Positions 1 through 5,018 of a stretch of DNA of 5,247 bases are shown here, piece by piece. The stretch comes from Akkermansia muciniphila (GTDB lineage Bacteria; Pseudomonadota; Gammaproteobacteria; Burkholderiales; Burkholderiaceae_C): the NCBI GenBank assembly GCA_943327015.2, contig CALPVM020000179.1:1-5247 (forward strand). The letters are read 5' to 3'. Position 1 is the stretch's first letter; each line of letters starts with the position of its first letter. The translations under genes were made by a program, and so were the position numbers. The notes under the pieces were generated by a model. That model was given only the letters and a program-made list of their open reading frames with translations. It was not told where the DNA came from and ran no database searches.

Positions 1-122
1 CATTGCATCCTTTAATGCAGGCGTTGCAACAGGCTATGCCGCAGGCGCGTATGATGCCGGGAAATCGCTTTGGTGGAGTAGCTGCTGGTTTGGCGTACGC
101 TGGTAAAACGCATATTTTTTAG
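1..122 (+). CDS. 3' end of a gene, possibly an Hsp70-family (YegD-like) chaperone
   Basis: Only the last 39 codons are present, read from position 3 to a TAG at 120-122; the 5' part lies outside the window. The visible residues run from an alternating hydrophobic/polar stretch (LMQALQQAMPQAR) to the ending NRFGGVAAGLAYAG. An F-G-x-V-x-x-G-L-A segment after a short helix and a turn resembles the end of the actin-like ATPase domain in YegD-type Hsp70 relatives, where it packs near the nucleotide site. This frame reads as real protein, while frame 2 over the same bases gives an unlikely Trp-rich end (KSLWWSSCWFGVRW). The Rieske gene starts 11 bases after the stop, so the two are probably co-transcribed. 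That a coding end is present is fairly sure; the family assignment rests on about 15 residues and is tentative. Confidence 0.5.
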   Translation, partial: LHPLMQALQQAMPQARMMPGNRFGGVAAGLAYAGKTHIF

Positions 123-133
123 AAAGAATACCG

Positions 134-538
134 ATGTCTGCACCCGTTAATCCTCCTGTCTGGCACAGCTTACCTAACGCTCCCGAACCCGGAACATTTG
201 TTGCTATGTTGGAGGAGCTTGCGGACGGTCAGGCCACTTTACGCACATTGCCCAGTTGTAGTGACGCAGCACTCGCTAAGCCGTTTAGTCTCGTGTTGTT
301 GCGTGCAGGCAATGAAGTCAAAGCCTTTGTCAATCGCTGTGCACATTTTGGTGTGCCCTTGGCTGCAAAACAAGAGCAGCTGATTTTTAAGCCCCTTATC
401 AGCATCAGCTGCAACGTGCACTATGCACGCTACCGCTGGAGCGATGGTGTGTGCGAATACGGTGATTGCGAAGGCGAATCGCTATCCCCCATACCGTTGC
501 AAATAGCAGGCAATGGGCAGATCAGTATTGCTACTTGA
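134..538 (+). CDS. Small Rieske [2Fe-2S] domain protein
   Basis: This is a 134-residue soluble protein with no signal peptide or membrane segment, so probably cytoplasmic. It has the two-part Rieske cluster motif: Cys69-Ala-His71 (in NRCAHFGVPL) and Cys93-x2-His96 (in SCNVHYARY). In this family the two Cys bind one iron and the two His the other, giving a high-potential [2Fe-2S] electron carrier. The 21-residue gap between the halves is slightly longer than in typical Rieske ferredoxins. The second half lacks the usual C-P-x-H proline, having Asn-Val between Cys and His. Two further cysteines (107 and 112) follow. The protein is essentially one Rieske domain after about 45 residues without clear homology, so it may be a free ferredoxin-like carrier. 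No oxygenase subunit or reductase gene is adjacent and its partner is unknown. The ATG at 134 is preceded by a weak purine-rich AGAAAG. It probably forms an operon with the gene upstream. Confidence 0.82.
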   Translation: MSAPVNPPVWHSLPNAPEPGTFVAMLEELADGQATLRTLPSCSDAALAKPFSLVLLRAGNEVKAFVNRCAHFGVPLAAKQEQLIFKPLISISCNVHYARYRWSDGVCEYGDCEGESLSPIPLQIAGNGQISIAT

Positions 539-557
539 AACAGGAAACTGCTGATCT
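519..557. repeat. Inverted repeat at the Rieske/TM2 convergent gene end
   Basis: AGATCAG at 519-525 and its exact reverse complement CTGATCT at 551-557 can pair. The stem extends inwards by one G·U and one A-T pair, leaving a loop of about 21 bases. It spans the stop codon of the Rieske gene and lies just before the 3' end of the convergent TM2 gene. A T-rich tract (TTTGTTTT, 571-578) begins 13 bases after the stem, too far for a textbook intrinsic terminator. It may protect the 3' end or act as a weak terminator, or it may be chance. Confidence 0.3.
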
Positions 558-563
558 ATCGCC

Positions 564-1037
564 TTATGGGTTTGTTTTGGTGGCTTCATCCTGTGTGATG
601 TTGCTCATGTGCGACTGTTCAATCTGGTACTCAAAATAGCGCTGAAAACTGAATGCAATGCTGGCCATCAATACGGTGGTTCCCAGCAGTAAGCTGGCTG
701 CTAAGCCCGCAATGGTAAGCCAGTTGGTTTGACCTGCGGCGGCTTCCAAGGCATTGGGGTTAAAAGTGCGGTTCCATTTTTCAGTGTCCATCAGGCCATA
801 AATAATTGCATTGAGCGCGCAGCCCGCCAGGGTGAAGCCTAGAAATGGAATGAGCAGCCAGCTTAGCTGGTCGTCCACGCCAAACTGTCGCGCGCGCATA
901 ACACCGTAGCCGCCTAGCAGGGATGGTACCAAAAGCAACCAGCCAAGCCAGCCGAATTTGCCGTGCAGGTAAAGCCGGTGTAGCCCTAAAGGGCCTGTAA
1001 CCAGAGTAAGCCAAACGCTCAAGGTTTTATTTTTCAT
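564..1037 (-). CDS. TM2-domain integral membrane protein of unknown function
   Basis: This is a 157-residue protein. Its N-terminus matches the TM2 domain: a first hydrophobic segment (about 5-20), the turn motif G15-P-L-G-L-H-R-L-Y-L24, then a second hydrophobic helix (about 28-46). Two more likely membrane segments follow at about 58-82 and 106-131, separated by a polar loop (DTEKWNRTFNPN). The C-terminal tail of some 25 residues is polar and probably outside the bilayer. There are no cysteine clusters, enzyme motifs or cleavable signal peptide. TM2 domains occur in bacteria and eukaryotes, but no biochemical role is established for this type. The gene is convergent with the Rieske gene and divergent from rpsP, with which it shares a 149-base intergenic region. 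No good Shine-Dalgarno site precedes its ATG. The fold call is firm; the function is unknown. Confidence 0.8.
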   Translation of the reverse strand: MKNKTLSVWLTLVTGPLGLHRLYLHGKFGWLGWLLLVPSLLGGYGVMRARQFGVDDQLSWLLIPFLGFTLAGCALNAIIYGLMDTEKWNRTFNPNALEAAAGQTNWLTIAGLAASLLLGTTVLMASIAFSFQRYFEYQIEQSHMSNITQDEATKTNP

Positions 1038-1058
1038 GGTAGCCAGTCAATAGAAATT

Positions 1059-1087
1059 TTGTATAAGTACAAGTCAGGGGTTATAAT
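1059..1087 (+). promoter_or_regulatory. Putative sigma-70 promoter of the rpsP-rimM-trmD-rplS operon
   Basis: A perfect TATAAT is at 1082-1087. TTGTAT at 1059-1064 is a plausible -35 box with exactly 17 bases between them, although only its TTG matches the consensus. Transcription would begin near 1094, giving a 5' leader of about 93 bases before rpsP. The -35 box overlaps a small dyad, TTGTA-TAAG-TACAA (1059-1072), which could be an operator or simply coincidence. The placement upstream of a ribosomal protein gene supports the call. Confidence 0.6.
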
Positions 1088-1107
1088 GATAGGCTATTCA
1101 GAGTGTC

Positions 1108-1125
1108 ACTGGCCGGGTGGTCAGT
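1108..1125 (+). promoter_or_regulatory. Hairpin in the 5' leader of rpsP
   Basis: ACTGGCC (1108-1114) can pair with GGTCAGT (1119-1125), forming seven pairs with one G·U around a four-base GGGT loop. It would lie about 15 bases from the predicted transcript start and some 60 bases before the rpsP start codon. No T-run follows, so it is not a terminator. It could stabilise the 5' end of the mRNA or belong to a larger leader fold. No function can be assigned from sequence alone. Confidence 0.35.
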
Positions 1126-1174
1126 TGCGTGTCTCAAACTTTGAATTTCTTGGCTGCAACCCTATCAGTCACCC

Positions 1175-1180
1175 AAAGGA
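1175..1180 (+). promoter_or_regulatory. Strong ribosome binding site of rpsP
   Basis: AAAGGA lies six bases before the rpsP ATG and is a good complement to the 16S rRNA tail. It contrasts with the absence of any such site before rimM and trmD in the same operon. Confidence 0.8.
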
Positions 1181-1186
1181 ATAATT

Positions 1187-1438
1187 ATGGTCGTCATTCG
1201 ACTCGCCCGTGGCGGTGCAAAAGCTCGCCCGTTTTTTAATATTGTTGTTGCTGACAAGCGTACCCGCCGCGACGGCCGCTTTATTGAGCGCATCGGTTTT
1301 TACAACCCCATCGCCAAAGGCAGCGAAGAAAGCATTCGTATTGCCCAAGACCGACTGACCTACTGGCAAGGCGTAGGCGCGCAAGCTTCGCCTACCGTTG
1401 ATCGTTTAATCAAACAGTCCGCCCAAAAGGCTGCCTGA
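1187..1438 (+). CDS. rpsP: 30S ribosomal protein bS16
   Basis: This encodes the small-subunit protein bS16, which binds 16S rRNA and helps the 30S body assemble. The 83 residues match the usual length of about 82. Family signatures are clear: the start MVVIRLARGGAKARPFF, then VVADKRTRRDGRFIERIGFYNP (about 20-41), the DRLTYWQGVGAQ segment (about 55-66), and a lysine/alanine-rich tail. The ATG has a strong AAAGGA six bases upstream. It is the first gene of the trmD operon, and a promoter-like TATAAT lies about 100 bases upstream. The 76-base gap to rimM contains a large hairpin. Nothing in the protein looks unusual. Confidence 0.98.
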   Translation: MVVIRLARGGAKARPFFNIVVADKRTRRDGRFIERIGFYNPIAKGSEESIRIAQDRLTYWQGVGAQASPTVDRLIKQSAQKAA

Positions 1439-1444
1439 TTTGCC

Positions 1445-1490
1445 GGGCTGTCATGTTGGGGCTTCTAAATAAGCGCCGGTACGACAGCCC
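1445..1490 (+). promoter_or_regulatory. Large imperfect hairpin between rpsP and rimM
   Basis: GGGCTGTC (1445-1452) pairs perfectly with GACAGCCC (1483-1490). Further in, after an A/C mismatch, T1454-A1481, three G·U pairs (1455-1457 with 1478-1480), G1458-C1477 and G1459-C1476 can form. After a G/G mismatch, 1461-1464 pair with 1471-1474, leaving a six-base CTAAAT loop. The structure begins six bases after the rpsP stop and ends 24 bases before the rimM start. The bases that follow are ACCTTCCTTACC, not a T-run, so it is unlikely to be a strong intrinsic terminator. It could be an mRNA processing or stabilising site that protects the rpsP message from 3' decay, a partial attenuator, or an element limiting rimM translation. 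Confidence 0.6.
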
Positions 1491-1514
1491 ACCTTCCTTA
1501 CCTTAAACTCCTTT

Positions 1515-2078
1515 ATGCTCGCCGGTCTTGAAGCAGCAGACATGCCGGTAGATGCCGTTGAAGTCGGTCGCGTTGCCGATGCCTGGGGCATTAAAGGTTG
1601 GTTCAAGGTATTGCCTTACAGTGCAGACCCGCAAGCGCTGTTTTCTACCAAGCGCTGGTATCTCAAACCTGCCGAAGTTGGCGCTAAAACCTTTGAAGGC
1701 GTAGCCAAGCTATCCATCAAAGAGGCCAAAGATCACTCCGATGCTGTGGTTGCCTGTGCGCACGATGTGCCAGACCGCAACGCTGCCGAGGCTCTGCGCG
1801 GTGCACGTATATTTATTTCACGCTCCAGTTTTCCTACTGCAGCTACTGACGAATACTATTGGGTCGATTTAATCGGTTTAGAGGTTATTAATCGCCAAAA
1901 CGAGTCACTCGGCAAGGTGCGCGAACTCCTCTCTACGGGTCCGCAAACTGTCCTGGTTATTGAATACCTCCAAGACGGCAAACTGCAAGACCGCATGGTT
2001 CCTTTTGTCTCTGTCTATGTAGATAACGTCGATTTGGCTGCGCGCCGTATTGTGGTCGATTGGCAGACCGACTACTAA
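1515..2078 (+). CDS. rimM: Ribosome maturation factor RimM
   Basis: RimM binds uS19 and the 30S head and promotes late 16S rRNA maturation. The 187 residues compare with about 180 in well-known members. The N-terminal RimM barrel begins with VGRVADAWGIKGWFKV (17-32), and the conserved AEALRGARIFISRSSFP stretch is at about 91-107. The C-terminal PRC-barrel opens with EYYWVDLIGLEV (113-124), including the paired tyrosines Tyr114-Tyr115 typical of the family, and ends with MVPF (161-164) and the closing VDW motif. ATG 1515 is the first possible start after an in-frame TAA at 1470-1472; ATG 1542 (Met10) is an alternative that would remove a poorly conserved lead. Neither start has a Shine-Dalgarno site, and the bases before 1515 are pyrimidine-rich. 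trmD follows after 11 bases. Low translation relative to bS16 is likely. Confidence 0.96.
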   Translation: MLAGLEAADMPVDAVEVGRVADAWGIKGWFKVLPYSADPQALFSTKRWYLKPAEVGAKTFEGVAKLSIKEAKDHSDAVVACAHDVPDRNAAEALRGARIFISRSSFPTAATDEYYWVDLIGLEVINRQNESLGKVRELLSTGPQTVLVIEYLQDGKLQDRMVPFVSVYVDNVDLAARRIVVDWQTDY

Positions 2079-2089
2079 GTGCAGTACGC

Positions 2090-2836
2090 ATGCGCTTTGA
2101 CGTTGTAACGCTTTTCCCCGAAATATTTGCCCCTTTTTTGCAGGTTGGTATCAACCGCCGGGCGTTCGAGTCGGGGCTGGTGGATGTTCAGTTTACCAAT
2201 CCACGTGATTTTGCAGCCGGCCAATACCGCCGCGTAGACGATCGACCTTTTGGTGGTGGTCCGGGCATGGTCATGATGGCAGAACCCCTCGAAAAAGCAG
2301 TGCTGCATGCCAAAGCGCAACGGCAAGACGCTGCACCTGTGGTGTTGTTTTCCCCAATCGGCTCAACATTGCAGCATGTGCAGGTGCAGTCGTGGGCACA
2401 AAGCTGTGGCGCTATTTTAGTGTGCGGGCGTTACGAGGGCGTAGATCAGCGGTTTATTGATGCCCATGTAGACCAACAAATTAGCATTGGCGATTTTGTG
2501 CTTTCTGGAGGAGAGCTAGCCGCTATGGTGCTTTTGGATGCGGTGGCACGTTTGCAGCCGGGTGTGTTGTCGGATCAAGGCAGCCACCAGCAAGACAGTT
2601 TTAACTCTGCACTCGATGGCTTGCTGGATTGCCCGCACTACACCCGCCCTGAAATATGGGCAGGGCAGGCTACGCCAGCTCCGCTACTTTCGGGGCACCA
2701 TGCACACATCGAACGTTGGCGGCGCGACCAGCGATTGCTGTTTACGGCAAAACACCGGCCTGATTTGCTGGAGCAGGCGCGTTTGTCTGGCCTTATAAGC
2801 GCGCAAGATGAATCAGTGTTGCTGACTTTCAGATAA
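2090..2836 (+). CDS. trmD: tRNA (guanine-N1-)-methyltransferase TrmD
   Basis: TrmD transfers a methyl group from S-adenosylmethionine to N1 of G37 in tRNAs with a G at position 36, which prevents +1 frameshifting; it acts as a cytoplasmic homodimer. The 248 residues are slightly shorter than the 255 of E. coli, the difference being a missing C-terminal tail. The start MRFDVVTLFPEIF is canonical. GGGPGM is at 55-60, and the trefoil-knot SAM site includes GRYEGVD (113-119) and ISIGDFVLSGGE (131-142). Arg154 and the catalytic base Asp169 sit at the same numbers as in E. coli, which supports ATG 2090 over an upstream in-frame TTG at 2060. PHYTRPEIW (182-190) completes the signature. The start is 11 bases after the rimM stop with no clear ribosome binding site, so translational coupling to rimM is likely. 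Confidence 0.97.
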   Translation: MRFDVVTLFPEIFAPFLQVGINRRAFESGLVDVQFTNPRDFAAGQYRRVDDRPFGGGPGMVMMAEPLEKAVLHAKAQRQDAAPVVLFSPIGSTLQHVQVQSWAQSCGAILVCGRYEGVDQRFIDAHVDQQISIGDFVLSGGELAAMVLLDAVARLQPGVLSDQGSHQQDSFNSALDGLLDCPHYTRPEIWAGQATPAPLLSGHHAHIERWRRDQRLLFTAKHRPDLLEQARLSGLISAQDESVLLTFR

Positions 2837-2848
2837 ATTGGCTATAAT
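2819..2848 (+). promoter_or_regulatory. Putative internal promoter for rplS
   Basis: A perfect TATAAT at 2843-2848 lies just past the trmD stop. TTGCTG at 2819-2824, inside the last trmD codons, is a possible -35 box with an 18-base spacer, matching the consensus only in TTG. Transcription would start near 2855 and give a leader of about 80 bases before rplS. The 97-base gap between trmD and rplS, against 11 bases between rimM and trmD, fits an extra start site here. The -10 box is convincing, the -35 box weak. Confidence 0.5.
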
Positions 2849-2923
2849 ATAGGGCTAACCGATCCTCTGCCCACTAAAAAATCTCAATTGCGCTAATTCT
2901 GGTGCAGGTGCGTGCAAGATCAC

Positions 2924-2929
2924 AAAGGA
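2924..2929 (+). promoter_or_regulatory. Strong ribosome binding site of rplS
   Basis: AAAGGA is located four bases before the rplS ATG, the same core as the rpsP site. It fixes the rplS start and implies efficient translation of bL19. Confidence 0.75.
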
Positions 2930-2933
2930 AATC

Positions 2934-3305
2934 ATGAACTTAATTCAAACGCTTGAGCAAGAAGAAATTGCTCGTTTGGGAAAAACCATTCCCGATTTTG
3001 CCCCCGGCGACACCGTTATTGTTAACGTCAACGTCGTTGAAGGTACACGTAAACGTGTGCAGGCTTACGAAGGTGTAGTTATTGCCAAGCGCAATCGCGG
3101 CTTGAACAGCGGCTTTATCGTGCGCAAAATCTCCAGCGGCGAAGGCGTAGAGCGTACCTTCCAAACCTATAGCCCCTTGATTGCCAGCATCGAAGTCAAA
3201 CGCCGTGGCGATGTACGCCGCGCCAAGTTGTACTACCTGCGTGACCGCAGCGGCAAGTCGGCACGTATCAAAGAAAAGCTGCCAGCCAAGAAAACTGCAG
3301 CATAA
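2934..3305 (+). CDS. rplS: 50S ribosomal protein bL19
   Basis: bL19 is a large-subunit protein located at the 30S-50S interface. The protein has 123 residues, a little longer than the 115 of E. coli because of a basic C-terminal extension ending in KLPAKKTAA. Family signatures are strong: an N-terminal helix beginning MNLIQTLEQEEI, then FAPGDTVIVNVNVVEG (about 22-37), EGVVIAKRNRGLNSGF (about 46-61), VRKISSGEGVERTFQTYSP (about 63-81) and VKRRGDVRRAKLYYLRDR (about 88-105). A strong ribosome binding site precedes the ATG. As the last gene of the trmD operon it probably has its own promoter as well, and a terminator lies immediately after it. Confidence 0.98.
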   Translation: MNLIQTLEQEEIARLGKTIPDFAPGDTVIVNVNVVEGTRKRVQAYEGVVIAKRNRGLNSGFIVRKISSGEGVERTFQTYSPLIASIEVKRRGDVRRAKLYYLRDRSGKSARIKEKLPAKKTAA

Positions 3306-3309
3306 GCAC

Positions 3310-3347
3310 AAAAAAACCGCCCCAGCCCAAATCTGCGGCGGTTTTTT
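3310..3347 (+). terminator. Intrinsic terminator after rplS
   Basis: ACCGCC (3316-3321) pairs with GGCGGT (3337-3342), and the stem is extended by an A-run (3310-3316) facing a T-run (3342-3347), giving about 11 pairs around a 15-base loop. The six T residues on the 3' side make a standard Rho-independent terminator four bases after the rplS stop. Since the 5' arm carries a matching A-run, it could also stop transcription coming from the right. The Nudix gene begins 34 bases later, so that gene depends on read-through or on a promoter I cannot see. Confidence 0.88.
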
Positions 3348-3370
3348 GTTGGTACACACATTTCCTGCTT

Positions 3371-3375
3371 AGGAG
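3371..3375 (+). promoter_or_regulatory. Ribosome binding site that fixes the Nudix GTG start
   Basis: AGGAG lies six bases before the GTG at 3382, the ideal distance. It supports the non-ATG start, and no nearby in-frame ATG has a comparable site. Confidence 0.8.
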
Positions 3376-3381
3376 TCTGCA

Positions 3382-4062
3382 GTGTCAGGTATACCCGCTT
3401 TTGATCCACGCCTGATACCGGTGGCATCCACCGACCAGCACTTGCCCCAGGTACATAGTGAGCATTTGCTCGGGCAGGCCTTACGTCAGCGCTTTGCGAA
3501 TCCTCCGGCTTGGTCGCCCGAGTTCCACTCGGATGCCCGCTCTATCCAACGCAGTCCGGTACCGGCAGCCGTGTTGGTGCCTTTAGTCATGCGCCAAGAA
3601 CCCATGGTCTTGCTTACTGAGCGCACCACACGCATGAGCAGCCATTCGGGGCAGGTGGCGTTTCCAGGTGGCAAGGCGGACGCAGATGACGCTGATCTGC
3701 AGGCTACCGCCTTGCGTGAGGCCGAGGAAGAAATAGGCCTGAACAGCCGTTTTGTAGAAATTATTGGCAATTTGCCCATTTACACCACCGTAACCGCTTT
3801 TGAAGTCACCCCGGTGGTGGCATTGGTAGAGCCCGGTTTTGTGGTTACCCCCAACCCTATCGAAGTAGCCAGTGTGTTTGAAGTACCCTTGGCTTTTTTA
3901 ATGAACCCTGCCAACCATCGGCGCCATGTGGTGCACTGGCAAGGCGAGCGCCGGGAGTGGCTTTCTATGCCATACCAGGATGCCGATGATGAGCGCTTTA
4001 TCTGGGGTGCAACGGCGGCAATGCTGCGCAATTTGTACAGCTTCTTGCGTGTGCCGTTATGA
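3382..4062 (+). CDS. Nudix hydrolase, CoA pyrophosphatase (NudL) type
   Basis: The protein has 226 residues. The Nudix box lies at about 96-120, with GGKADADDADLQ followed by LREAEEEIGL (111-120); Arg112, Glu113, Glu116 and Glu117 form the metal-binding REUxEE core. Just before it, SSHSGQVAFPGGK (86-98) is the hallmark of the NudL/UPF0035 subgroup. Family members hydrolyse coenzyme A and acyl-CoAs to 3',5'-ADP and (acyl-)phosphopantetheine using Mg2+ or Mn2+. TVTAFEVTPVVALV (136-149) and the late FIWGATAAMLRNL motif (207-218) also fit that subgroup. About 60 N-terminal residues before the Nudix fold are poorly conserved. The start is a GTG with AGGAG six bases upstream. The next gene begins seven bases after the stop, so the two are probably co-transcribed. 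Substrate preference is inferred from the subgroup only. Confidence 0.92.
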   Translation: MSGIPAFDPRLIPVASTDQHLPQVHSEHLLGQALRQRFANPPAWSPEFHSDARSIQRSPVPAAVLVPLVMRQEPMVLLTERTTRMSSHSGQVAFPGGKADADDADLQATALREAEEEIGLNSRFVEIIGNLPIYTTVTAFEVTPVVALVEPGFVVTPNPIEVASVFEVPLAFLMNPANHRRHVVHWQGERREWLSMPYQDADDERFIWGATAAMLRNLYSFLRVPL

Positions 4063-4069
4063 TGCGGGC

Positions 4070-4993
4070 ATGAGTTTTATTTCCATTCTTTTGGCGTTGT
4101 TGATTGAGCAGGCCAGACCGCTGGGGACTGCTAATCCGGTGCATGGTAGCGTGCGACACTGGGTGCGTTGGGTGGTGCGTAACTTTGATGCAGGATTGCC
4201 GCAGCATGCCTGGCTCAGCTGGTTGCTGGCAGTGTTGCTTCCATCGGTTTTGGTGCTACTGGTGCACTGGGGTTTAGTATGGTGGCTTGGTTGGGTTGCG
4301 GCAGTGGTTTGGAATGTGGCTATTTTGTACGCTACGCTCGGCTTTCGGCAGTTTAGCCACTACTTTACGGCGGTGCGTGATGCCTTGCATGCGGGCGATG
4401 ACGACCAGGCACGCCGGCTGTTAGCGCAGTGGATGCGCGTAGAGCCTGCCACTGTATCGTCTGCTGACATCGTGCGTCAGGTCACAGAATATTCTGTGCT
4501 GTGTGCACATCGCCATGTGTTTGGGGTGTTTGCTTGGTATTCGTTGCTGGCCGCTTTGGGGTGTGGGCCGGCAGGGGCAGTGTTTTACCGGCTGAGCGAA
4601 TTTTTTTCTGCCTATACACAGCGTACGGTGCAGACCAGCAGCCATCTGGTGAGTCAAGCTACCAGTATGCTCGCGACGTCATTTTGGCAGGGTATTGATT
4701 GGCTACCAGCACGCATCACTGCTTTAAGTTTTGCATTTGTGGGTAGTTTTGAAGACGCCATCGACAGTTGGCGCCTATATGAGGCCAATGTTTCGCCCAC
4801 AGACAACAGCGGCTTGATAATTGCTGCCACAGCCGGTGCGGTGAAGCTGCGTTTGGGTAACTTTACCTATGATGTGGGTGGCGATGTGCCCCGGCCTGAG
4901 CATCTACGCTCGGTGGTGGGTTTGGTATGGCGCACCGTAGTGATGTGGATGGTTTTTCTGGCGCTTTTGTCGCTGGCGCGTTTGTTGGGCTAA
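4070..4993 (+). CDS. CobD/CbiB-family integral membrane protein, function uncertain
   Basis: This 307-residue protein has likely membrane segments at about 3-14 (short), 50-74, 76-91, 148-173 and 283-306. Family features include SFISILLALLIEQARPL at the N-terminus, GFRQFSHYFTAVRDALHAGD (91-110), the GPAGAVFYRL segment (166-175) and WLPARITALSFAFVG (211-225), which corresponds to the L-P-A-R-L-T-A motif of CbiB/CobD. True CbiB joins cobyric acid to an aminopropanol arm in cobalamin synthesis. Its conserved E-N-T-x-D stretch is replaced here by TEYSVLCAHRHVFG (139-152), and no cobalamin gene is nearby. Annotations of CobD for such proteins may therefore mislead; an AmpE-like or other role is possible. 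ATG 4070 is chosen because the N-terminus then begins with a hydrophobic segment seven bases after the Nudix stop. The reading frame is open further back inside the Nudix gene, but that stretch is non-protein-like. No good ribosome binding site is present, so translational coupling is likely. Confidence 0.8.
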   Translation: MSFISILLALLIEQARPLGTANPVHGSVRHWVRWVVRNFDAGLPQHAWLSWLLAVLLPSVLVLLVHWGLVWWLGWVAAVVWNVAILYATLGFRQFSHYFTAVRDALHAGDDDQARRLLAQWMRVEPATVSSADIVRQVTEYSVLCAHRHVFGVFAWYSLLAALGCGPAGAVFYRLSEFFSAYTQRTVQTSSHLVSQATSMLATSFWQGIDWLPARITALSFAFVGSFEDAIDSWRLYEANVSPTDNSGLIIAATAGAVKLRLGNFTYDVGGDVPRPEHLRSVVGLVWRTVVMWMVFLALLSLARLLG

Positions 4994-5018
4994 ATTCAAA
5001 TAGCCCTTCACCGTTTTT
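4987..5018 (+). terminator. Weak terminator-like hairpin at the CobD/CbiB gene end
   Basis: GGGCTA (4987-4992) pairs exactly with TAGCCC (5001-5006) around an eight-base loop and overlaps the stop codon of the CobD/CbiB-like gene. A run of five T (5014-5018) follows, but seven bases separate it from the stem, so the structure is not ideal. Its location between convergent genes fits a terminator for the plus-strand operon. Confidence 0.4.

Noticed and set aside
1175..1514. TCCTTT just before the rimM ATG is complementary to the AAAGGA of rpsP, suggesting long-range pairing
   Set aside because: Six bases of complementarity over about 335 bases is expected by chance, and nothing else supports the pairing.
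2060..2089. Earlier in-frame TTG start for TrmD adding ten residues
   Set aside because: The extension overlaps rimM, does not resemble the family, and starting at ATG 2090 puts Arg154 and Asp169 at the same numbers as in E. coli TrmD.
2940..3359. 139-residue minus-strand open frame opposite rplS
   Set aside because: It is fully antisense to a well-conserved ribosomal protein gene and its terminator and has no ribosome binding site or recognisable domain.
3661..3750. Apparent defect in the Nudix box (Ala and Lys at the places of the usual Glu and Gly)
   Set aside because: The same spacing and altered residues occur in the E. coli NudL box as I recall it, and the REUxEE core is intact, so this is a subgroup feature and not a loss of function.
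3926..4069. Earlier start for the CobD/CbiB-like protein inside the Nudix gene
   Set aside because: The extra 48 residues are cysteine-rich out-of-frame translation of the Nudix coding region, while ATG 4070 gives a family-like N-terminus with normal spacing.
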